From Svornostia abyssi (lineage in GTDB: Bacteria; Actinomycetota; Thermoleophilia; Solirubrobacterales; Solirubrobacteraceae): a stretch of 64,000 bases of DNA. The stretch's first letter is position 1; every line of letters starts with the position of its first letter. The position numbers and the translations under genes are program-made. Below, piece after piece: positions 58,637 through 64,000 of the stretch. Below the pieces are notes generated by a model. The model saw nothing but the letters and a program-made list of their open reading frames with translations. It was not told the origin of the DNA and did not search any database. The stretch covers positions 4,712,001-4,776,000 of the forward strand of contig CP088295.1 in assembly GCA_024666565.1 (NCBI GenBank). Reading direction: 5' to 3'.

Positions 58637-59166
58637 GCGCGCTTGCCCACCTTCCTGGCGACGTACTCGCCCTCGTAGCGGATGCCCTTGCCCTTGTAGG
58701 GCTCCGGCGGACGCTGCTTGCGGATGATGGCGGCGATCTCGCCGACCTGCTGCTTGGAGATCCCCTTGACGATGACCTTCGTCGGCTGGGGCACCTCGAA
58801 CTCGATGCCGTCCGGCGCCTCGATGGGCACGGGGTGGCTGTAGCCGAGCGCGAGCTCCAGGTTCTTGCCCTTGAGCGCGGCGCGGTAGCCGACGCCCTGG
58901 ATGTCGAGCGACTTCTGATAGCCGTTCGTGACGCCCTCGACCATGTTGGCCACGAGCGAGCGGGTGAGCCCGTGCAGGGCGCGGTGCTCGCCGCGGTCGG
59001 TCGGGCGCGACACGGTCAGCGTGCCCTCGTCCTGCGCCACCGTGATGTCACGGTTGATGCGCTCGGAGAGCTCACCCTTCGGGCCCTTCACGGTGACGAG
59101 CTCGGGCTCGATCGTGATGGTGACGCCGTCGGGGACGGGAATGGGCTTGCGGCCGATGCGGGACAT
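58633..59166 (-). CDS. rplF: 50S ribosomal protein L6
   Basis: 177 residues: [20 protein letters not shown], the two L6 repeats, and the signature [20 protein letters not shown] at the C-terminus. Binds near the sarcin-ricin loop. Start ATG 59166 is 4 bases after the rpsH stop. Confidence 0.98.
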   Translation of the reverse strand: MSRIGRKPIPVPDGVTITIEPELVTVKGPKGELSERINRDITVAQDEGTLTVSRPTDRGEHRALHGLTRSLVANMVEGVTNGYQKSLDIQGVGYRAALKGKNLELALGYSHPVPIEAPDGIEFEVPQPTKVIVKGISKQQVGEIAAIIRKQRPPEPYKGKGIRYEGEYVARKVGKRA

Positions 59167-59170
59167 GGCG

Positions 59171-59581
59171 CTACCAGACCTCCGCCACGATCTCGCCGCC
59201 GACGCCCTGCTGGCGCGCGGCGTGACCGGTGAGGACGCCCTTGGACGTCGAGACGATGACGGTGCCCATGCCGCCCTGGACCTTCGGAAGGTCCTTGGCG
59301 CCTGCGTACGAACGACGGCCCGGGCGCGAGACGCGGCGCAGACCGTTGATCGCCGAGCGGCGGTCAGACGTGTACTTCAGCGAGACGCGCAGCACCTCGC
59401 CGGGGTGGTCGGCGGTGGGCGCCTCGACCTCGTAGGCCTTGATGTAGCCCTCTTCCTTCAGGATGCGCGCGCACTCGGTCTTCAACTTGGAAGCCGGGAT
59501 CTCGACGGTCTCGTGGGCCGCCTGGATCGCGTTGCGGATCCGGGTCAGGAAGTCGGCGATGGGATCAGTAGTGGAACTCAT
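59171..59581 (-). CDS. rpsH: 30S ribosomal protein S8
   Basis: 136 residues: [20 protein letters not shown] at the N-terminus and [20 protein letters not shown] in the C-terminal domain. S8 binds helix 21 of 16S rRNA and in many bacteria represses the spc operon. It is 19 bases downstream of the S14 gene. Confidence 0.98.
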   Translation of the reverse strand: MSSTTDPIADFLTRIRNAIQAAHETVEIPASKLKTECARILKEEGYIKAYEVEAPTADHPGEVLRVSLKYTSDRRSAINGLRRVSRPGRRSYAGAKDLPKVQGGMGTVIVSTSKGVLTGHAARQQGVGGEIVAEVW

Positions 59582-59600
59582 GGTGGTAACGGGTCCGTCC

Positions 59601-59786
59601 TTACCAGGACGACTTCGTCATGCCGGGGATGTAGCCGTTGTGAGCGAGCTCCCGGAGGCAGATGCGGCAGACGCCGAACTTCCGGTAGACAGCGCGAGAG
59701 CGGCCGCAGCGGCGGCAACGCGTGTACTCGCGGGTCTTGTACTTCGCGGGGCGCTGCTGGCGCACCCACTGCGAGGTCTTGGCCAT
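59601..59786 (-). CDS. rpsZ: 30S ribosomal protein S14 type Z (zinc-binding)
   Basis: 61 residues with the four-Cys zinc site [20 protein letters not shown] and the C-terminal [18 protein letters not shown]. This short zinc form occupies the usual position between rplE and rpsH. ATG 59786 follows the rplE stop by one base. Zinc-independent paralogues, if any, would lie elsewhere. Confidence 0.97.
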   Translation of the reverse strand: MAKTSQWVRQQRPAKYKTREYTRCRRCGRSRAVYRKFGVCRICLRELAHNGYIPGMTKSSW

Positions 59787-59787
59787 G

Positions 59788-60360
59788 CTAGCTGCTCTCC
59801 TTGGCGAACGGCATACCGAACTCCTCGAGGAGAGCCCGTGCCTCCTCATCGGTCTTCGCAGTTGTCGTGATGGTGATGTCGAGACCGCGCACCTGGTCGA
59901 TGGCGTCGTAGTCGATCTCGGGGAAGATGATCTGCTCCTTGACGCCCATGGAGTAGTTCCCACGGCCGTCGAAGGACGTGACCTTCAGCCCGCGGAAGTC
60001 GCGGATCCGGGGGATCGCGACGCTCATCAGGCGGTCGAGGAACTCGTAGGCGCGCTCGCGGCGCAGGGTCACCGACAGGCCGACCGGCATGCCCTCACGC
60101 AGCTTGAACGCCGCGATGGACTTGCGGGCACGGCGGACGTTCGGCTTCTGCCCCGTGATCTGACCGAGCTGCTCAGCGGCAGCTTCGAGCATCTTCGAGT
60201 CCTGCTTGGCCTCGCCGACGCCCATGTTGACCGTCACCTTGACGAGCTCAGGCGCCTGCATCGAGGAGCTGTAGCCGAAGCGCTCGATGAGCTTGGGCTT
60301 GATCTCCTCGTGGTACCGGATCTTCAACCGGGCCGGCGGAATCTGTTGTTCGGTCGCCAT
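59788..60360 (-). CDS. rplE: 50S ribosomal protein L5
   Basis: 190 residues: [59 protein letters not shown] and the C-terminal [20 protein letters not shown]. Binds 5S rRNA. Length is normal. It begins 2 bases after rplX. Confidence 0.98.
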   Translation of the reverse strand: MATEQQIPPARLKIRYHEEIKPKLIERFGYSSSMQAPELVKVTVNMGVGEAKQDSKMLEAAAEQLGQITGQKPNVRRARKSIAAFKLREGMPVGLSVTLRRERAYEFLDRLMSVAIPRIRDFRGLKVTSFDGRGNYSMGVKEQIIFPEIDYDAIDQVRGLDITITTTAKTDEEARALLEEFGMPFAKESS

Positions 60361-60362
60361 GC

Positions 60363-60677
60363 TCAGATCACCTCGCCACTGCGCTTGGCCACGCGGACGC
60401 GCTTGCCGTCGCGGACCTCGACGCCGATGCGCGTGGGCTTCTTGGTCTTGGGGTCCACCAGCGCGACGTTCGACACGTGGATCGACGCCTCGCGCTCGAT
60501 GACGCCGCCGAGCTGCGTGCTGCCCGGCTGCGCCTTCTGGTGGCGCTTGATGATGTTCAGGCCTTCGACGAAGACGCGATCGTTCTCGGCGTCGACACGC
60601 AGGACCTTGCCGGTCTTGCCCTTGTCCTTGCCGGAGATCACGAGCACCTCGTCGTCCGTCTTGATGCGCAGCGCCAT
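60363..60677 (-). CDS. rplX: 50S ribosomal protein L24
   Basis: 104 residues with the KOW motif [20 protein letters not shown] and the core [20 protein letters not shown]. An assembly initiator of the large subunit. It is 2 bases downstream of rplN. Confidence 0.97.
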   Translation of the reverse strand: MALRIKTDDEVLVISGKDKGKTGKVLRVDAENDRVFVEGLNIIKRHQKAQPGSTQLGGVIEREASIHVSNVALVDPKTKKPTRIGVEVRDGKRVRVAKRSGEVI

Positions 60678-60679
60678 GG

Positions 60680-61048
60680 CTAGAGCACCTCCGGAGCGAG
60701 CGAGATGATCTTCATGAAGTTCGCGTCACGCAGCTCGCGGGCGACGGGGCCGAAGATGCGGGTCCCGCGCGGGTTGTTCTGCGCGTCGATGATGACCGCG
60801 GCGTTCTCGTCGAAGCCGATGTACGTGCCATCGGCGCGGCCGAACGACTTCTTCGTGCGCACGACGACGGCCTTGACGACCTCGCCCTTCTTGACCGTGC
60901 CCTGCGGCGTGGCGGTCTTGACGGTGGCGGTGATGATGTCGCCCACACCCGCGTAGCGGCGTTTGCTGCCGCCCTGCACGCGAATGCAGAGGATCTCGCG
61001 GGCGCCGGTGTTGTCGGCGACCTTCAGACGGGTCTCGTTCTGGATCAC
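60680..61048 (-). CDS. rplN: 50S ribosomal protein L14
   Basis: 122 residues, the canonical length, starting with GTG 61048 ([20 protein letters not shown]). [18 protein letters not shown] and the C-terminal [20 protein letters not shown] are conserved. The GTGA overlap with rpsQ fixes the start; an upstream in-frame ATG at 61108 lies inside rpsQ. Confidence 0.98.
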   Translation of the reverse strand: MIQNETRLKVADNTGAREILCIRVQGGSKRRYAGVGDIITATVKTATPQGTVKKGEVVKAVVVRTKKSFGRADGTYIGFDENAAVIIDAQNNPRGTRIFGPVARELRDANFMKIISLAPEVL

Positions 61049-61617
61049 TTTGCGCGCTCCAGGACCTCGACGAGCTTCCAGCGCTTCAGGCGCGACAGCG
61101 GCCGGCACTCCACGATCTGCACGACGTCGCCCTCGTTGGCGTCGTTCGTCTCGTCATGGGCGTGCAGCGTCGTCGAGCTGCGCACGATCTTCTCGTAGCG
61201 GCGGTGACGGCGGGCCGTGTCGATGCGCACGGTGATCGTCTTGTCGGGCTTGGCCGACACGACGGTCCCGCGGCGCACCTGCGGGTTGCCCTCGACGCGC
61301 TCAGCGGCAGGCGTCGGGGTGCCCTTCTCGGTCTTCTTGGCCTTCTCCTGATCGCGGCGACGCTTGCGCGCGACCGCCTTGGCCTTGCGCGCGGCGAGCC
61401 GGTCCGCGTTGCGCTCCTCGGCGGTGCGGGACGGCTTCGCCGGCCCGGCCCCGCGGGAGCGGGCCCGCTTGCGGGCTTCCTTGGGGTGGAGCTTCTCTTC
61501 GGGCTCGGCGGGCTCTGCAGCCTCAGCCTCGGCCGTCGGAGCGTCCTCGGAGGACTCAGCAGCCTCAGGGGCTGTGGTCTCCTCCGTGGTCTCCTCGTTG
61601 GTTTCTTCGTCAGCCAT
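61045..61617 (-). CDS. rpsQ: 30S ribosomal protein S17 with long N-terminal extension
   Basis: 190 residues, whereas bacterial S17 is usually 80-90. The conserved S17 domain occupies about 111-190 ([37 protein letters not shown]). The first 40 residues are Glu/Thr/Ala-rich and acidic. Residues about 45-100 are strongly basic and helical ([25 protein letters not shown]). No internal start has a clear Shine-Dalgarno, so the extension is probably real. It resembles the low-complexity tails on S3 and L22 in the same operon. Confidence 0.95.
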   Translation of the reverse strand: MADEETNEETTEETTAPEAAESSEDAPTAEAEAAEPAEPEEKLHPKEARKRARSRGAGPAKPSRTAEERNADRLAARKAKAVARKRRRDQEKAKKTEKGTPTPAAERVEGNPQVRRGTVVSAKPDKTITVRIDTARRHRRYEKIVRSSTTLHAHDETNDANEGDVVQIVECRPLSRLKRWKLVEVLERAK

Positions 61618-61832
61618 CAGCTTTTCTGGTTCGTCGGAACGGTGATGCCGCGCTCACGGGCGACCGTGAGGGCGCGTGCCAGCTCGCGCTTGGCGGAGCG
61701 CAGCGCCGCGGTGTTCTCCAGCTCGCCGGTGGCGTGGGAGAAACGGAGACCGAACAGCTCGCGGCGCTGTTCGGCGATCTTCTTGGTCAGCGCGGACTCG
61801 TCGAGTTCGCGCAGGTCAGCGCCGGTGCTCAC
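61617..61832 (-). CDS. rpmC: 50S ribosomal protein L29
   Basis: 71 residues: [20 protein letters not shown], then [20 protein letters not shown] and [17 protein letters not shown]. Located at the peptide exit tunnel. Its end overlaps the rpsQ start by one base and its start overlaps the rplP stop (ATGA). Confidence 0.97.
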   Translation of the reverse strand: MSTGADLRELDESALTKKIAEQRRELFGLRFSHATGELENTAALRSAKRELARALTVARERGITVPTNQKS

Positions 61833-62245
61833 TGTCCATCCTCCCGCGTGACGAACTTGGTCCGGACCGGCAGCTTGTGGCCGGCCAGGCGCATGGCCTC
61901 ACGGGCGAGGGGCTCGGGCACGCCGGCCAGCTCGAACATGACGCGGCCCGGCTTGACGACCGCGACCCAGCCCTCCGGGTTGCCCTTACCGGAACCCATG
62001 CGGGTCTCGGCGGGCTTCTTCGTGACGGGCTTGTCCGGGAAGACGTTGATCCAGACCTTGCCACCGCGCTTGATCTTGCGGGTCATCGCGATACGCGCCG
62101 CTTCGATCTGACGGTTGGTGATCCAGCCGGCGTCGAGCGACTTGATGCCGTACTCGCCGAACTGCACCGAGGTCTGGCCGCGCGAGAGACCCGCACGACG
62201 GCCACGATGCTGCTTGCGGTGCTTGACGCGCTTCGGAGCGAGCAT
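61829..62245 (-). CDS. rplP: 50S ribosomal protein L16
   Basis: 138 residues: [40 protein letters not shown], and the signature [20 protein letters not shown]. Helps organise the tRNA A site and the antibiotic-binding region of the large subunit. It overlaps the rpsC stop by one base. Confidence 0.98.
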   Translation of the reverse strand: MLAPKRVKHRKQHRGRRAGLSRGQTSVQFGEYGIKSLDAGWITNRQIEAARIAMTRKIKRGGKVWINVFPDKPVTKKPAETRMGSGKGNPEGWVAVVKPGRVMFELAGVPEPLAREAMRLAGHKLPVRTKFVTREDGQ

Positions 62246-63159
62246 CAGCGCCCACCTCCGCCGCGCGGACCGCCGCCGCCCTGACCGCCGCGACCGCCCG
62301 GGCCACCGGGCCCACGACCGCCGCCGCCGCCGCGACCGCCACCACCGCGCCCGCCCGGCCCGCCGGGGCCACCCGGCCCACGGCCGCCCGGACCGCCGCC
62401 CTGGCCGCCGCGCCCGCGACCGCCGCGGCCACGGCCACGTCCGTCACGGTCGCCGCGCCCACGGTTGCGATCGTCGCGATCGCGGTTCGGGGCCGGAGCG
62501 TCCATCTCGGTGAGATCGACGCCGGAGAAACCCTCGGGCATGATCTCGCCCTTGTTGATCCAGACCTTCACGCCGATGCGGCCGAAGGTGGTGCGGGCCT
62601 CGTAGAAGCCGTAGTCGATGTCCGCGCGCAGCGTGTGCAGCGGTACGCGACCGTCGGAGTACATCTCGGTGCGCGCCATCTCGGCGCCGCCCAGACGACC
62701 CGACACCTGGATCTTGCAGCCCTTCGCGCCCGAACGCATCGCGCTGGTCAGCGCGCGCTTCATCGCGCGGCGGAACGCCACACGGTTCTGGAGCTGCTCG
62801 CCGACCGACTGAGCGACGAGGTTCGCGTCCAGCTCGGGGCGCTTGATCTCGAGGATGTTGACCTTGATCGCCTTGCCGGTGATCGCGTGGAGGTCACGCC
62901 GCAGCGCGTCGACCTCGGAACCGGACTTGCCGATCACGATGCCGGGGCGGGCGGTGTTGATGTTGACCTCGACCTCGGCCGAGTCCTTCTTGATGGTGAT
63001 CTTGGAGAGGCCGGCGTGCGAGAGCTTGCCGATGATCCAGTCACGGATCGCGACGTCTTCCGCGAGCCAGTCGGCGAACTGGCGCTCGTTGAACCAGTTC
63101 GACTTCCAGTCGTGGATGTAGCCCACGCGCATGGCCTCGGGGTGAACCTTCTGTCCCAT
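62245..63159 (-). CDS. rpsC: 30S ribosomal protein S3 with Gly/Arg-rich tail
   Basis: 304 residues. The conserved S3 core fills about 1-215: [20 protein letters not shown], the KH domain [16 protein letters not shown], and [20 protein letters not shown]. After [11 protein letters not shown] an 84-residue tail consists almost only of Gly, Arg and Pro in RGG-like repeats ([20 protein letters not shown]). E. coli S3 has 233 residues. S3 lies at the mRNA entry site, so the tail would reach toward incoming mRNA. Confidence 0.97.
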   Translation of the reverse strand: MGQKVHPEAMRVGYIHDWKSNWFNERQFADWLAEDVAIRDWIIGKLSHAGLSKITIKKDSAEVEVNINTARPGIVIGKSGSEVDALRRDLHAITGKAIKVNILEIKRPELDANLVAQSVGEQLQNRVAFRRAMKRALTSAMRSGAKGCKIQVSGRLGGAEMARTEMYSDGRVPLHTLRADIDYGFYEARTTFGRIGVKVWINKGEIMPEGFSGVDLTEMDAPAPNRDRDDRNRGRGDRDGRGRGRGGRGRGGQGGGPGGRGPGGPGGPGGRGGGGRGGGGGRGPGGPGGRGGQGGGGPRGGGGR

Positions 63160-63168
63160 GAGTTCTGC

Positions 63169-63873
63169 TTAGTCCTTGGGCGTGAGCGTGATCGTCAGGT
63201 GGCTGGTGCGCTTGCGAATCTTGGTGGCGCGACCCATCGCACGAGGCTGGAAGCGCTTGAGAGTGGGGCCCTCGTCTGCGGTGACCGAGAGCACCTTCAG
63301 GTCCTCGCCCACGAGCTCGTGGTTGTGCTCGGCGTTGGCGATGGCCGACTCGAGCAGCTTGGACCAGTCCCGCGCGACAGCGCGCTGGGTATGAGCGAGG
63401 ATAGCGCGCGCCTCATCGACGTCCTTGCCGCGAATGTGATCGCACACGAGGCGGGCCTTGCGAGCCGACGTGCGGACGTACTTCGCGTGGGCGCGGACCT
63501 TCGGGCGGTCGCCGTTGGCGGCGGGCTTCTCGGCCTTCGCGGCCGCCTTCTTGGCGGGCGCCGGCTTCTCGGCCTTCGGAGTCTCCTCCTTGGGCTCCTC
63601 CGCCTTGGGCTCTTCGGCCTTCGGCTCCTCGGCGGCCTCGGCCTTCGGCTCCGCCTTGGCCTTCGCAGCCGCAGGCTTCTTCTTGGCGGCCGGCTTCTTC
63701 GCCGGCTTGTCCTCGGCCGCGGCCTCGGTCGCCTCGTCAGCCTTGGCCTTCGCGGCGGGCTTCTTCTTGGCGGCCGGCTTCTTCGCGGCGGGCTTCTCGG
63801 CCTTCGGAGTCTCCTCCGTGGTTCCGGAGGCCTCCGTCTCGGGGGCCTCGTCGTTCTGTGGCTCTTCAGTCAT
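63169..63873 (-). CDS. rplV: 50S ribosomal protein L22 with histone H1-like N-terminal extension
   Basis: 234 residues, twice the usual 110. The L22 domain starts near residue 123 (VRAHAKYVRTSARKARLVCD) and ends HLTITLTPKD. The first about 120 residues alternate acidic (EPKAEEPKAEEPKEE) and Lys/Ala/Pro blocks (KPAAKKPAAKKKPAAKAK), like H1-type tails. ATG 63873 lies directly before a continuous frame with no better start near the domain. L22 lines the exit tunnel; the extension would lie on the solvent side. Confidence 0.95.
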   Translation of the reverse strand: MTEEPQNDEAPETEASGTTEETPKAEKPAAKKPAAKKKPAAKAKADEATEAAAEDKPAKKPAAKKKPAAAKAKAEPKAEAAEEPKAEEPKAEEPKEETPKAEKPAPAKKAAAKAEKPAANGDRPKVRAHAKYVRTSARKARLVCDHIRGKDVDEARAILAHTQRAVARDWSKLLESAIANAEHNHELVGEDLKVLSVTADEGPTLKRFQPRAMGRATKIRKRTSHLTITLTPKD

Positions 63874-63881
63874 CAGTCAGC

Positions 63882-64000
63882 TCAGCGGACCTTGCCGCTG
63901 CCGGCGTGGCCCTTGTAGGTACGGGTGGGAGCGAACTCGCCCAGCTTGTGGCCGACCATCGACTCGCTGACGAACACGGGGACGTGCTTGCGCCCGTCGT
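63882..64000 (-). CDS. rpsS: 30S ribosomal protein S19, C-terminal part
   Basis: The last 38 codons are in the window: [38 protein letters not shown], then stop at 63882. This is the conserved C-terminal half of S19, which binds the 16S head next to S13. It ends 8 bases before rplV, the normal S10-operon order; the start lies beyond the window end. Confidence 0.96.
   Translation of the reverse strand, partial: DGRKHVPVFVSESMVGHKLGEFAPTRTYKGHAGSGKVR

Noticed and set aside
62260..62480. GC-rich tandem repeat as a mobile or regulatory repeat
   Set aside because: It is the in-frame Gly/Arg tail of S3 and ends exactly at the rpsC stop.

Overview
This window looks like chromosome from a very GC-rich actinobacterium. 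The many GTG starts, ATGA/GTGA gene overlaps, a full two-yrbE/six-mce operon, large secreted RTX, beta-helix and basic-tailed proteins, and zinc-binding S4, S14 and L36 suggest Thermoleophilia (Solirubrobacterales, Conexibacter-like). That assignment is inference from gene content; no search was run.

Layout. 1-3.5 kb: a minus-strand ROK-regulated xylose-type sugar ABC operon, cut by the window start. 3.6-6.2 kb: a frameshifted gene for a large secreted protein. 6.3-15.5 kb: a divergent catabolic locus. The minus strand carries aldehyde dehydrogenase and an MpaB-type oxygenase. The plus strand carries a flavin oxidoreductase, an ABC1 kinase, a Baeyer-Villiger monooxygenase, an acyl-CoA dehydrogenase and an acyl-CoA ligase. 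15.6-17.0 kb: two small envelope or secreted genes. 17.1-26.7 kb: a complete mce lipid-import operon with a divergent PucR-family regulator. 28.1-31.4 kb: a GXWXG/DUF4334 protein, an alcohol dehydrogenase and a long-chain acyl-CoA ligase. 31.5-34.4 kb: small genes, two of them frameshifted, plus remnants of a TetR regulator and a glycosyltransferase next to tRNA-Pro(CGG). 34.5-49.4 kb: housekeeping and accessory genes (Nif3-like, a second acyl-CoA ligase, VapBC-type toxin-antitoxin, patatin, PBP4-type peptidase, LigA, SurE, two VOC proteins, an RTX-PASTA protein, TruA). 49.5-64 kb: the alpha, spc and S10 ribosomal clusters from rplQ back to rpsS on the minus strand. They are interrupted between map and rpmJ by a plus-strand Pro/Ala-rich surface protein gene, and infA is absent from its usual place there.

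How the parts may work together. The same operator-like sequence (GGTGTG-N7-CACAC) lies upstream of the oxygenase/dehydrogenase/BVMO locus, in the mce/PucR promoter region, and upstream of the fadD-adh operon. I read this as a candidate regulon for import and oxidative breakdown of a lipid or isoprenoid-like substrate. The PucR protein is the leading, unproven, candidate regulator.

Sequence quality. The essential gene rpsE is broken by one extra base in a homopolymer, which is best explained as a sequence error. Similar G/C-run frameshifts occur in other genes. The apparent in-frame aldehyde dehydrogenase-MpaB fusion also depends on a six-G run and may really be two adjacent genes. No intergenic stretch exceeds about 300 bases.
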